A DNA stretch of 64,000 nt from Bombella favorum (lineage in GTDB: Bacteria; Pseudomonadota; Alphaproteobacteria; Acetobacterales; Acetobacteraceae), in contig NZ_NWUS01000001.1 in NCBI RefSeq assembly GCF_014048475.1, forward strand, positions 558,001 to 622,000, in the 5' to 3' direction. Below are positions 1 through 9,308 of this stretch, in pieces. The position numbers were made by a program, and so were the translations under genes. The notes beneath the pieces are model-generated. The model saw only the letters and a list, made by a program, of their open reading frames with translations, did not search any database and was not told where the DNA came from. The stretch's first letter is position 1; the number at the start of each line of letters is the position of its first letter.

Positions 1-1112
1 CCGACCAGCTGGAGCGCCACCTCTTTGCCGACCTTGCCCAGCACTGCCTGAATACGCCGGCCCTTGATGATATCGGCCTCGCCCTTGCCGAGCTGGATGC
101 GTTGATCTCCTGTGCCCGCATCATGGATCGTGGCACATGGTGCCGCCCAACCATGACAAATGGGCAGGATTTTAACCTTCAGGCCTGCCGTCATCCCGTT
201 GTGGAAGCGGCCCTGCATGAGAGTGCAGCGCATGATACGGCTTTCATCGCCAATGACTGCGCCCTGCCACCAGAAAAACATGCCATCCTGCTGACAGGCC
301 CTAATATGGCGGGGAAATCGACATTCCTGCGCCAAAATGCTTTGGCCGTCATTCTCGCACAGGCGGGGCTGCCCATCCCGGCGAAAACAGCTACGATTGG
401 CATTGTGGACCGTCTCTTCTCCCGTGTCGGTGCGGCGGATGATCTGGCCCGTGGCCGCTCCACCTTCATGGTAGAGATGACCGAAACCGCCGCCATTCTC
501 AATCAGGCAGGACCTCGCTCCCTCGTGGTTGTGGATGAGATCGGACGAGGGACATCCACCCTTGATGGCCTCTCCATTGCTTGGGCCACGCTGGAGGCCC
601 TTCATTCCCAGCTGCGCTGCCGCACTATTTTTGCCACGCATTTTCATGAGCTCGGTGCTCTACTGAAAACCCTCCCTCGCCTGGCGGCCTGCACCATGGC
701 CGTTAAGGAATGGAAAGGCCATGTCGTCTTCCAGCATGAGGTCCGCCCTGGGCTTGCCCAAAAAAGCTGGGGCCTACATGTGGCCCAATTGGCAGGCATC
801 CCGGCTTCTGTCCTCTATCGGGCACGAAATCTTCTCACTCGCCTTGAAAATGAGCGTGGCCAGAGCAACCAACCTGCCAACCTCCCCCTCTTCGAACAGG
901 CTGCGATAGAGCCCCCCATTCCGCAGAATGATCCGCCTTCTGCTAGCAACTGCTTGCCTGATGGCACATTATCAGCCCTCCAAGCTCTGCATAAGGAACT
1001 TGAAGCACTAGACCCGGATTCCCTTTCCCCTAGAGAGGCCCACTCTGCCCTCTATCAGCTAAAAAGCATGATTGACGGCCTTGCAAAAATGGATGTTACG
1101 GATGAAAAATGA
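1..1112 (+). CDS. mutS: DNA mismatch repair ATPase MutS, C-terminal part (5' end outside window)
   Basis: MutS recognises mismatches and, as an ATP-driven clamp, recruits MutL. The reading frame is open from base 3, so the gene enters from the left edge and only the end of the lever/clamp region, the ATPase domain and the C-terminal tail are present. The Walker A motif TGPNMAGKST lies at about 295-325 and the Walker B/signature VVVDEIGRGTSTLDG at about 526-570, followed by the ATHFHEL switch motif. The last ~90 residues are the Pro-rich linker and helical dimerisation region usual for MutS1. The stop lies within 60 bases of the glnD start, so the two are probably co-transcribed. Identity is certain; only completeness is limited by the window edge. 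Confidence 0.97.
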   Translation, partial: DQLERHLFADLAQHCLNTPALDDIGLALAELDALISCARIMDRGTWCRPTMTNGQDFNLQACRHPVVEAALHESAAHDTAFIANDCALPPEKHAILLTGPNMAGKSTFLRQNALAVILAQAGLPIPAKTATIGIVDRLFSRVGAADDLARGRSTFMVEMTETAAILNQAGPRSLVVVDEIGRGTSTLDGLSIAWATLEALHSQLRCRTIFATHFHELGALLKTLPRLAACTMAVKEWKGHVVFQHEVRPGLAQKSWGLHVAQLAGIPASVLYRARNLLTRLENERGQSNQPANLPLFEQAAIEPPIPQNDPPSASNCLPDGTLSALQALHKELEALDPDSLSPREAHSALYQLKSMIDGLAKMDVTDEK

Positions 1113-1167
1113 CTCTCCGGATATCCTGACGAACCCGCCAGAACCAGCTGCCAATAAGAGAGCCGTC

Positions 1168-3981
1168 ATGTCTGCTCACCCCACCTCCACTGCTCCATCT
1201 CGTCCTGATCTGTCGGGTCGGCACCCTGCTGTTCCCCGTCAAGACGCTCTGGAACAGTTACGGACGGAACTTGGCATACAGCGGGAAACCATCCGCCAGC
1301 AATTTGAGCAGCGTGAAACAAACGGTGTAGAGACCGCCCGCAATCTCGCCCTGCTGATGGACCGTATCATTGAGAAACTGGCCCGCTATGCGGGGCTGCC
1401 TCATCCCCTGCAGGAGAATGACACGGATGAGGTGTTCTGCCTCTGTGCCACAGGAGGTTACGGGGCAGGGCTGCTGGCCCCTTTCAGCGATGTGGACCTG
1501 CTTTTTCTAACAGCGGAAGCACCATCTAAAGACCTCATCGAGGCCATTGAATATATCCTTTATACACTCTGGGACCTCGGGCTGCGGGTCGGCCATGCTA
1601 CACGCACTATTGAGAGTGCGCTGGAAATGGCCAGAACGGACCAGACGTCCTGCACGACCCTACTGGATATCCGGCCCCTCTATGGGCAAAAAACACTTGT
1701 TCTTACCTTGCAGGAAAAGCTGGAAACCCACCTGAAAGGCCCTGCGCTGGAACAGTTCGTCCTCCAAGCCATCGCCCAGCGAGAAGACCGGCATCGGAGA
1801 TTTGGCGACACACCCTATCTCGTGGAGCCACACATCAAGGAAGGTAAGGGAGGGTTGCGGGACCTTCAGGTCCTCAACTGGATTGGCTATGCCGTTCTGG
1901 GGAACGGACTTTCCGTAAAATCCAACCTCCAACGTGCCCAAGGGCTGGCACCTGCCTGTACCCTGCTCGGCCTTCTGACAAAGCGGGAAATATCGCGCAC
2001 CCATAGCCTTTGGAACTTCCTTTGGACGGTCCGGCTCAACCTTCATTATATCACTGGACGGAATGAAGAGCGGCTGACTTTTGACGTTCAACCCATCATC
2101 GGTGCCCGTATGCGATATGGCAATCATGGCCATCAACGAGGGGTAGAACGCTTCATGCGTCATCACTTCCTTATGGCCCGGGCTGTGATGCGGCTAACCC
2201 ATGTCTTCCAACCAGCCATTCTTTTGCACCTGCGTAACCAGCTCCAGCAACGCCCTCCACGGGTAGAACCCGGCCCGGATGGTTTCCAGCGCATTGATGG
2301 TTGCCTGAGCCTGCCCAATCCGCTGGCCCTCGTGCGGGAGCCTGTAACAGTCTTCCATTTTCTGGACTGTGCACGTCGCCATCAACTAGCCCTCCATCCG
2401 GCTGCCATACAGCAGATCATCCGTTTCGAGCGGCATAGTGCGTCACTCCGCCATGATGGAGAGGCCTCGGCACTTTTCATCAAGCTGCTCTGCGACCCAG
2501 CAGCGGAACTTCCCTCCCCTGCTGCTGCCACACCACCCCCCAGTAATGACCGGGACCACAGGCAGGACCGTATCTTCTGGCTACCACTGCTCAATGAAAC
2601 GGGGATTCTCTCCCATCTGCTCCCCGGTTGGTCTCGCATCCTCGGGCGGACACAGTTTGACGGCTATCACATCCATACTGTGGATGCGCACACGATTGAG
2701 GCTGTCCATATCCTGCGGATGGTCGAACAGGGCCGCATGGCGGATGAGCTACCGCTAGCCTACAGGCTAGCCCGCACCATGACACAGCGTCCTCTGCTCT
2801 ATCTTGCCACCTTGCTGCATGATATCGGCAAGGGCCGTGGGGGGAACCACTCCGAAATCGGTGCGGACATCGCTACGCAGATCTGCCAGCAACTTGGCCT
2901 CTCCGCTAGCGATACCGATACAGTCTCGTGGCTCGTACTGCATCATCTTCTGCTCTCACGCACGGCCTTCAGCCGAGATATTGATGACCCACAGACCATT
3001 CTAGACCTCGCCGATACCATCCAATCCCCTAAACGGCTGCGGATGCTCCTGCTGCTCAGCATTGCCGATATTCGCGCTGTTGGCCCCCGGGCATGGAATG
3101 CATGGAAAGCCACGCTGCTCGGCCGCCTCTATACCCGCATCGCCGATGTGTTGGAGGGCGGGTTGCAAGCACAGGAAGATGACGAGCGGGTCGACCATAA
3201 TAAGGCCTTCATCCAACAGGCCCTTAGAGATGAAGGCATGCCTGACGCCGATATTATCCATTTCATGAAACTGGGGCGGCCCGGTTACTGGCTGGGGTTC
3301 GCCCCCCAAAGCCATGTCCGCCATGCCGGGCTTGTCTGCCGCCATCGGGCTGAAGGGCGGGAAGATGCCATAATCGTGGACATCGCCCCACTCCCTGACC
3401 GAGGCATCACAGAACTCACTGTCTTCTGTAAGGATCAGCCCGGCCTCTTCTCCCGCATTACCAGTGCGTTAGCCCTCTGTGGGGCATCCATTGCCGATGC
3501 CCGCATCCATACCCTCAATAACGGCATGGTTCTTGATACATTCTGGTTCCACGACCCCTACGGGCAGGCCTTTATGGAGACCGAGCATCTCGACCGGCTG
3601 CACAGCACCATCGTGCAGGTCATGGAAGGAACGATTGATCCTAAGGAAACGCTCAGCGCGGCCAACTTCCCGCTGCCCCGCCGGCTAGAGGCCCTCCATA
3701 TCCCATCCCGTGTCCTGATCGACAGTGATGCTTCCGAGAATTATACCATCGTGGAAGTCAACGGGCGGGATAGACCAGCCCTACTACACAACATTACCAC
3801 CACGCTCAGCCGCCTGAAGCTGCATATTTCCTCGGCCCATATCATGACCTATGGCCTGCGGGCTGTGGACGTCTTTTACGTGACCAATGCAGAAGGCCAC
3901 AAGCTGACCGCCTCGGCAGAAGACGAAGTTCAGGCTGCTCTGTTAGACACGCTCCATACTATGGAGACAGATTCCGACTGA
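1168..3981 (+). CDS. glnD: Bifunctional [protein-PII] uridylyltransferase / uridylyl-removing enzyme GlnD
   Basis: GlnD senses glutamine and adds UMP to, or removes it from, PII proteins, so it sets nitrogen status for the cell; gltBD lies downstream in this window. Domains in order: nucleotidyltransferase with GGYGAG and SDVDLLFL near residue 95, a helical PII-UTase region, an HD phosphohydrolase domain with HDIGKGRGG near residue 551, and two C-terminal ACT domains from about residues 746 and 859. About 937 residues, normal for the family. The ATG at 1168 follows a purine-rich AAGAGAG and avoids overlap with mutS. In-frame starts at 1102 and 1072 would overlap the end of mutS and only add a poorly conserved tail, but cannot be excluded. 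Function is secure, start less so. Confidence 0.93.
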   Translation: MSAHPTSTAPSRPDLSGRHPAVPRQDALEQLRTELGIQRETIRQQFEQRETNGVETARNLALLMDRIIEKLARYAGLPHPLQENDTDEVFCLCATGGYGAGLLAPFSDVDLLFLTAEAPSKDLIEAIEYILYTLWDLGLRVGHATRTIESALEMARTDQTSCTTLLDIRPLYGQKTLVLTLQEKLETHLKGPALEQFVLQAIAQREDRHRRFGDTPYLVEPHIKEGKGGLRDLQVLNWIGYAVLGNGLSVKSNLQRAQGLAPACTLLGLLTKREISRTHSLWNFLWTVRLNLHYITGRNEERLTFDVQPIIGARMRYGNHGHQRGVERFMRHHFLMARAVMRLTHVFQPAILLHLRNQLQQRPPRVEPGPDGFQRIDGCLSLPNPLALVREPVTVFHFLDCARRHQLALHPAAIQQIIRFERHSASLRHDGEASALFIKLLCDPAAELPSPAAATPPPSNDRDHRQDRIFWLPLLNETGILSHLLPGWSRILGRTQFDGYHIHTVDAHTIEAVHILRMVEQGRMADELPLAYRLARTMTQRPLLYLATLLHDIGKGRGGNHSEIGADIATQICQQLGLSASDTDTVSWLVLHHLLLSRTAFSRDIDDPQTILDLADTIQSPKRLRMLLLLSIADIRAVGPRAWNAWKATLLGRLYTRIADVLEGGLQAQEDDERVDHNKAFIQQALRDEGMPDADIIHFMKLGRPGYWLGFAPQSHVRHAGLVCRHRAEGREDAIIVDIAPLPDRGITELTVFCKDQPGLFSRITSALALCGASIADARIHTLNNGMVLDTFWFHDPYGQAFMETEHLDRLHSTIVQVMEGTIDPKETLSAANFPLPRRLEALHIPSRVLIDSDASENYTIVEVNGRDRPALLHNITTTLSRLKLHISSAHIMTYGLRAVDVFYVTNAEGHKLTASAEDEVQAALLDTLHTMETDSD

Positions 3982-3986
3982 AAATG

Positions 3987-4019
3987 ACAGGGCCATGCCG
4001 GAAAAGGACATGGCCCTGT
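3987..4019. terminator. Bidirectional terminator hairpin between convergent glnD and the TonB receptor gene
   Basis: A perfect 11-bp inverted repeat (ACAGGGCCATG / CATGGCCCTGT) with an 11-base loop sits directly after the glnD stop and is followed by TTATTTCTTTCT. It lies between two converging genes and can serve both. Confidence 0.8.
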
Positions 4020-4033
4020 TATTTCTTTCTGCC

Positions 4034-6268
4034 TTACATATCCGTTGAGAAGGAAGCCTTAAACGTCCTTGGCAGCCCTTGGGTCAGATACCCATTCACA
4101 CTGCTGAAGGCCGTATAAGATGACGCCCAATAATGGCTGTTGGTAAGGTTCTCCACACCAAAACGGAACGTCATGGGGCGCTTCGGTGTCATCAAGAAGG
4201 TATAGCGGGCTCCGAGATCGTAGGTGGTCCAGTTCGGAATCTTCAAAGAATTCTGGACATTAACCCACTGATGGCCCGTATGGGTGACACGGCCTGTCAG
4301 GGTCAGCCCTTTGACGAAGGGAACGTCATATTCCAGATTTCCATTGATCGTATAACCCGGAATACCAACCGCCTTGTTGCCGAGATAATCCCCCTTAACC
4401 TGCTTGGCTTGGATCAGGGCACTCCCCCCATTAAAGCGTAGCCCCTTGATGATCTCACCATTGAGATTCAGCTCAATACCTTGATTCCGCTGACGCCCAT
4501 TGGCCTTGAAAATCTGTTCATTCCCATAATCCTCTACGATCCCCGTAGGACGATCTAGCCGGTAGAAGGCCAAAGAGGCACTAAAGCGGCCAATGTCGTA
4601 TTTTCCGCCAACCTCATACTGAACGGTCCGTGTTGGAGCTAGAAACTGCTGGGCGTTCACCAGATTAGGATAAAGCGAACTCTTCGCCGGTGCCTGAAGC
4701 CCCTGATTCAACCCTTCCACTCGATTGAAATAGAACGAAACATGACGGGACGCATGAACAACCAGCCCAACCACAGGCGTAATGGCATCCCGGCTATAAT
4801 GGGTTGGCGTGTACTGATAGCTGTTTTGAAGAATATGCTGATACCGGAAACCACTCGTCACAGCGATGCGGTCGTGCCAGAAGGACATCGTATCCGAAAA
4901 AAACAGACTATAAAGCTGCGTCTTTGCACTGCGAGTTGCGGAAATACGATGAATTGAATCCGGCTTTTCCTGAATACCGGGGCTATAAATATTCGTACTG
5001 CCAAGGTAACCGCCTGCATACCCTGTAGAAGCATCCGACCAAAGTGCTGACCCGCCCGCATTGACCTCATGTTTCAGAAAACCTGTTCTGAAATGGGCAC
5101 GAACGCCGCCGCGGGTACTTTCGTTAGTCTGCTGATACGGAATGTATGACCCGTAGCCAAAGCCATCGCCCGTCCGCCCGTCTGAGACATAGACAGTATC
5201 GTAATTTCCTTCCTCATGGCCAGTCATGCCACCAAAGCTGCCATAGAGCATGACATGGCTATTCAGGTCATGTTCGACATTCAACAAGCCGAAGACATAA
5301 TGCATGTCCTCATAGCTCCAGCCCTGGCTCCAGTTGCGGCCCGGTCTCGTGGGCCGGGGAACAGTCGTCAGACCGGAATTCAGAACGACAGAACCACGCC
5401 CCTGCTGAACATTCTGGTTCTGATAATTGATATCAAGGCTGATGCGGGTATTGTCATTGTGCCAGTCCGTATCAAGCCCCAACGCAACGGAGTGGCGTCG
5501 CTCGCCAGAAATGGATGTCTGCCCATCCATCCCTGCCGCATTGAAGCGGATGCCGAACTGATCATCCTTGCCAAAACGACGCCCTACATCCAAACTTCCC
5601 CCACCCTGGCCTTTGCTGGTGTAATCCCCTGTCAGCCGTGCAACGGGTTCGCTCCCAGCATGTTTAAACTGGAGATTGATATTCCCACCAACAGATGTTC
5701 CCCCCGGTGCTGCGCCGTTGATAAAGGCACTAGCCCCATTCAGGACCTGTACTGAATCATAAAGCTGGGGAGAAATCAGCTGCCGGGGGCTGATCCCATA
5801 CAACCCATTAATGGCCACATCATCCCCATAAACTGGCAACCCACGGATAATGAAGGTCTCCGAGAAATTGCCGTAACCGTAGGTCGTCCGTACGGAAGGA
5901 TCATTCTGAAGCACCTGCCCCAATGTCTGGGACTGCTGGTTCAGGATCATGCTGGACGTGTAACTGCGCAAATTGAAGGGCAGGTCCAACCCCTTCTTAT
6001 TGCCAAGGACACCAGCCTGCCCCCCTAGCTTTACTTCCATTCGCTCCCGCCGCCGTGCCTTGACGAGTATGGTCTCCTTAGGGGCCTCTGCCTTCTTGCG
6101 GGCTTCAATCTTCCCACCTGGCCGATCAGACAGTTTTGTCGGACCTTTTACAGAGTGTTCTCCTCCTTCATCTCCGGCAGCCCAGACAGGATTCCCGGCG
6201 AGTGTGCTGCCTGCCAGCAGGCACCAAAGACCGGCTGTTCTGCAAGAAAAACGAAAAGAGGTAGCCAT
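4034..6268 (-). CDS. TonB-dependent siderophore receptor
   Basis: Outer-membrane receptor that imports ferric siderophores using TonB energy. The 744-residue product has a signal peptide ending near VWA-AG (residues ~1-31), a short linker with a TonB-box-like ETILVKARRR near residue 64, a plug domain from about residue 95 to 215 (QTLGQVLQNDPSVRT, FIIRGLPVYGDDV, VQVLNGASAFINGAAPGG) and a 22-strand-type barrel. The plug wording is that of the FhuE/FpvA hydroxamate siderophore receptor group, but the ligand cannot be assigned. The chain ends in ...SFSTDM rather than the usual terminal Phe. It is divergent from the PepSY gene, and a Fur-box-like site lies about 50 bases upstream of its start, so iron repression is likely. 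Confidence 0.93.
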   Translation of the reverse strand: MATSFRFSCRTAGLWCLLAGSTLAGNPVWAAGDEGGEHSVKGPTKLSDRPGGKIEARKKAEAPKETILVKARRRERMEVKLGGQAGVLGNKKGLDLPFNLRSYTSSMILNQQSQTLGQVLQNDPSVRTTYGYGNFSETFIIRGLPVYGDDVAINGLYGISPRQLISPQLYDSVQVLNGASAFINGAAPGGTSVGGNINLQFKHAGSEPVARLTGDYTSKGQGGGSLDVGRRFGKDDQFGIRFNAAGMDGQTSISGERRHSVALGLDTDWHNDNTRISLDINYQNQNVQQGRGSVVLNSGLTTVPRPTRPGRNWSQGWSYEDMHYVFGLLNVEHDLNSHVMLYGSFGGMTGHEEGNYDTVYVSDGRTGDGFGYGSYIPYQQTNESTRGGVRAHFRTGFLKHEVNAGGSALWSDASTGYAGGYLGSTNIYSPGIQEKPDSIHRISATRSAKTQLYSLFFSDTMSFWHDRIAVTSGFRYQHILQNSYQYTPTHYSRDAITPVVGLVVHASRHVSFYFNRVEGLNQGLQAPAKSSLYPNLVNAQQFLAPTRTVQYEVGGKYDIGRFSASLAFYRLDRPTGIVEDYGNEQIFKANGRQRNQGIELNLNGEIIKGLRFNGGSALIQAKQVKGDYLGNKAVGIPGYTINGNLEYDVPFVKGLTLTGRVTHTGHQWVNVQNSLKIPNWTTYDLGARYTFLMTPKRPMTFRFGVENLTNSHYWASSYTAFSSVNGYLTQGLPRTFKASFSTDM

Positions 6269-6319
6269 ATATGCTCATCCTGAATTGCAAGACTGAATGA
6301 GCGATGCCTTATATGGCAA

Positions 6320-6334
6320 TGAAAATTATTCTCA
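6320..6334 (-). promoter_or_regulatory. Fur-box-like operator of the TonB receptor gene
   Basis: On the minus strand the sequence TGAGAATAATTTTCA matches the 7-1-7 Fur heptamer repeat TGAnAATnATTnTCA at all twelve fixed positions. It lies 52 bases upstream of the receptor start codon. Which iron regulator of this organism binds it (Fur or a relative) is inferred. Confidence 0.7.
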
Positions 6335-6435
6335 ACAACTTTCCATAAAAAAGACGTGATATTTTTATCTTTCGTGCATTTTTTCCCAATTTCGCAGCTT
6401 TCCCATTTACATCCGCCTCAACGAACAGTAGGGGA

Positions 6436-6450
6436 TGAGAATAATTATTA
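6436..6450 (+). promoter_or_regulatory. Fur-box-like operator of the PepSY gene
   Basis: TGAGAATAATTATTA matches the Fur 7-1-7 pattern at eleven of twelve fixed positions and shares its first ten bases with the site on the other strand at 6320-6334. It lies 21 bases before the PepSY start codon, so binding would block transcription or initiation. Confidence 0.65.
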
Positions 6451-6471
6451 ATATTAAGATGCCGTACCCGT

Positions 6472-7926
6472 ATGTCTCCCAGACTCCGTTCCATCCTGCG
6501 TCTTTTCCATCGCTGGATTGGCTTCCCGGCTGGAGTCTTTCTCTTTATCCTCTGCTTCACCGGCTCTCTGGCCTGTTTTTCACCCGAAATACAGGACTGG
6601 ATGCAACCCAGCACGACGTTACACGCCCCCTTACCTCCCATGACCTCATCCGGCCTCACCGAGGCCGGACGAAGGCTGAAAGAACAGCTTAACGCAGGCC
6701 ATTTTGCCTTTCTAAGGCTCCCTTCCCCCCGCGATCCCGTTTTCCGGCTCTGGCATTATGACGGCCATATATTCCTTGGTCCTGCCCTTGCACCCGATAC
6801 CGGCCTCCCTCTGCCCGGCCGGGACGTCCCCGGTGGCACTTTTTTCGTTACCCTGCATAGCCACCTCTACTTACCCACCCCGTGGGGGCAGGTAGTGATA
6901 GTAGTCGCTGGCACTGCATTACTCGCCACATTGCTCACTGGCCTCTGGCTCCAGCTCCGCCGTTTTCTGCCGGACCTGCTGCTCTTCCGTCCTCACGCTG
7001 CCCGCCAGCGTCGCTGGTTAGACCTCCACCTACTGGGCGGAACACTCAGCCTGCCCATCCTTTTCATCATTGGGCTGTCGGGTACGGTTCTACAGGCACA
7101 AAAGCTTTTTCAGCTTGCCAGTCCCCCACATCATCCATCCGGCCATGCCAGTCGTCATCAAGCCCAGAGTGCCGCTCCTCTCTCCATCCCTGCGGACACC
7201 CTGCCCACACTGGCTAGAGCCGGACAGCAGCAGTGGGGCACCGTGGCCGAGGGCTTCTTTATGCAAACAGGCCACGACCTCAGCCTTTATGCGCCGGACA
7301 ATCTGCATTTCTGCCTCCAACGGCAGGCCCTAACCGCCACACATACCACCATACCCGCCCGCCCCCTTTGCCCCACCCTCCACAGTCTTGTTCTGGGGCT
7401 GCATAATCTGCGCTGGGCAGGGCTGACGACACGTTGGTTCTACTGTCTCAGCGGTCTACTAGGCTGCATCATCATCGGTTCCGGTATGATCCTTTTCCTT
7501 CAATCGGAACAAAACAGCCTCGCCCATCTTTCCACGGTTTCCATAGCCCAACGAAGCCTCCAGCAGGGCTATGCCGCCCTCACTACCGCCACCATTCTGG
7601 GGCTGCCGCTGGCAACGCTGGCCTTGTTCTGGAGTACACGCCTGCCTGCCCCTTCCGCTCTTCCCCCACTCTTGTGGGAGGAAGGCCTGTTCTTTGGCCT
7701 CTGGGGCCTCTCCCTACTCCACGCCTGCGTGTCCCGCCACGCTGCCACGTGGCAGCTTGCCCTATTGGCCACACTAGGGGCAGGCACCACAGGCTTAGAC
7801 CTGCTGACACGCCCATTTCATACAGGCCGCCCTCTCCTCTTCAGTGCTGTGGATGCCCTAGCAACCTGCATCGGGATAACCTGCCTGTCTGTTCTTCTCC
7901 GGCCTATCCACAAGAGGTCAACATGA
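6472..7926 (+). CDS. PepSY-associated transmembrane protein (iron-uptake linked)
   Basis: A 484-residue inner-membrane protein of the PepSY_TM family, often found beside TonB siderophore receptors and thought to help reduce or release iron in the periplasm; the exact reaction is not known. The start has the family signature LRLFHRWIGFPAGVFLFI (His in the first membrane helix), a periplasmic PepSY-like region, further helices at about residues 145-165 and 185-205, and four or more helices after residue 310. It diverges from the receptor and overlaps the next gene by ATGA at 7923-7926, so the two are translationally coupled. Fur-like control is expected from the operator just upstream. Confidence 0.85.
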   Translation: MSPRLRSILRLFHRWIGFPAGVFLFILCFTGSLACFSPEIQDWMQPSTTLHAPLPPMTSSGLTEAGRRLKEQLNAGHFAFLRLPSPRDPVFRLWHYDGHIFLGPALAPDTGLPLPGRDVPGGTFFVTLHSHLYLPTPWGQVVIVVAGTALLATLLTGLWLQLRRFLPDLLLFRPHAARQRRWLDLHLLGGTLSLPILFIIGLSGTVLQAQKLFQLASPPHHPSGHASRHQAQSAAPLSIPADTLPTLARAGQQQWGTVAEGFFMQTGHDLSLYAPDNLHFCLQRQALTATHTTIPARPLCPTLHSLVLGLHNLRWAGLTTRWFYCLSGLLGCIIIGSGMILFLQSEQNSLAHLSTVSIAQRSLQQGYAALTTATILGLPLATLALFWSTRLPAPSALPPLLWEEGLFFGLWGLSLLHACVSRHAATWQLALLATLGAGTTGLDLLTRPFHTGRPLLFSAVDALATCIGITCLSVLLRPIHKRST

Positions 7927-9281
7927 TCCTTTCCCTCATCCTCATGAGCTTATGGACCATTATCTGGCTTCTCTATCTCAACCAGCTTCCAGCCCACAGG
8001 CGGCGGAATCCCTGCCGCCTTCCCCCTGCCAATGCGCTACAGAAATATCTCCGCCTGCTTCTGCTCCCCTGCAGCCTGACAACAGCCTACCTGCTAAATG
8101 GGCTGGATGGGCTGTTCCTCTGGGCTTTCACAGCCCCACTTACGGGCTTTCTGCTGGCCCTGATTCTCCCATATCCCCAGCATCCAAACCGTCCCCACCG
8201 AAGGGAGCTTGCAAAACGCTCCCAAAGCCCCCAGATACCTGCCATGCAAATACGTCTGTCCTCATTGCTGACTTCAGCCTTCATCGTATCGGCCGCTTTT
8301 CTGGGGCTCAGCCCTGCCGCCAGAGCGGACCGCCCATGGCAGGATGCCCATGTGCAGGCGCAGATCACTGCCGAGCATGAGCTAAGCCTACCTCTAGCCA
8401 CTTCGCTCAGCTCACTCCCAGATGGCTCCCCCTTTGCCTTAGGCGTAACCGGTAAGCTCTACAGGCTGGACCCCGTGGATGGGCACCTCACCACCCTCAT
8501 GGACGAATTGCCCCCCATCACAGCTTTGACGGCTACAGCCCAAGGTCTCTGGGCCGTGACGCAAGCCCCCAAACCTGCTTTGTTGAATATCGCACCAGAT
8601 ACAGGGGTCATCCTCAACCATATCGGTTTTGGCTCCGCTCTGGCGGTTGGTAGCCATATTTCAGCCCTTCAGGTAACGGACAATAAGGCCTTTCTGGTGG
8701 ATGATGGCGCCCCAGCTTTTGTCGTCATCGACCTGCAAAGCGGACATGCGGAACGCCTGCTAGAGGGAGCTCCTTCTCTAAGCAGTCACGCCCCCCTCAT
8801 ACGCCACGGGCAGCCTGTCACCACCGCACAGGGACAGTCCAGAACGGGCGGCAACGTGCATTTTCTTCTGTTAGACCATAGCAAGAACTGGCTGTTCTAT
8901 CAGACACCGACAGGACCACTTTACCGAATCGGCACCACTATCCTGACCGATTCTAGCCTCGGTCCGGCTGAGCGCATAGAGGCTATGACGAACTGGCGGC
9001 GGACCCCCAGCCTAGGCGGTATGGCCATCACCCGGGATGACACACTCTATATGGTCGATATTGACCACGGAGACCTCTTAGCCTTCGGTGCCGACCGTTT
9101 GCCCTGGCGTCTTCTTCATGATGACAGACTCTACGATGCGCAGGCCATTTCCCTACTCAAAGGCCGCACAGGCGCACAAGAGAAGCTGGCTATTCTGACA
9201 GAGCCTACAGCACCAACAAACGGTGTGAATCCTGCTTCCACAACCAATCACCAGCATCTACTGGAAATTACCCTGCCCTGA
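7923..9281 (+). CDS. Fusion: DUF3325-like membrane domain plus secreted-type MRJP/Yellow-family domain
   Basis: The frame runs without a stop for 452 codons but looks like two proteins. Residues 1-95 form a three-helix membrane segment with the DUF3325 layout (LPAHRRR, LRLLLLPCSL, ALILPYPQ), a family usually encoded as its own ~100-residue gene after PepSY. From Met108 (base 8244) a new signal-peptide-like stretch begins (MQIRLSSLLTSAF... ending PAARA), followed by a domain resembling bacterial major-royal-jelly/Yellow proteins: FLVDDGAPAFVVIDLQSG, NWLFYQTPTGPLYRIG and LGGMAITRDDTLYMVDID are its hallmark strands. Enzyme activity is unknown; such proteins are commonly labelled dopachrome tautomerase-related. 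Either a true fusion or an internal start at 8244; no good ribosome site is visible before 8244. Start 7923 is chosen by the ATGA overlap with PepSY. Confidence 0.78.
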   Translation: MILSLILMSLWTIIWLLYLNQLPAHRRRNPCRLPPANALQKYLRLLLLPCSLTTAYLLNGLDGLFLWAFTAPLTGFLLALILPYPQHPNRPHRRELAKRSQSPQIPAMQIRLSSLLTSAFIVSAAFLGLSPAARADRPWQDAHVQAQITAEHELSLPLATSLSSLPDGSPFALGVTGKLYRLDPVDGHLTTLMDELPPITALTATAQGLWAVTQAPKPALLNIAPDTGVILNHIGFGSALAVGSHISALQVTDNKAFLVDDGAPAFVVIDLQSGHAERLLEGAPSLSSHAPLIRHGQPVTTAQGQSRTGGNVHFLLLDHSKNWLFYQTPTGPLYRIGTTILTDSSLGPAERIEAMTNWRRTPSLGGMAITRDDTLYMVDIDHGDLLAFGADRLPWRLLHDDRLYDAQAISLLKGRTGAQEKLAILTEPTAPTNGVNPASTTNHQHLLEITLP

Positions 9282-9308
9282 TGACATTTCGGTGTTATAG
9301 TGAAGCCT

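Noticed and set aside
1072-1167. Longer GlnD N-terminus from 1072 or 1102
   Set aside because: Overlaps mutS coding sequence and adds non-conserved residues; ATG 1168 with a purine-rich site is preferred, though not proven.
7434-7922. Upstream extension of the DUF3325/MRJP frame
   Set aside because: Overlaps the PepSY gene in another frame; the ATGA junction at 7923 gives the natural start and the first membrane helix.
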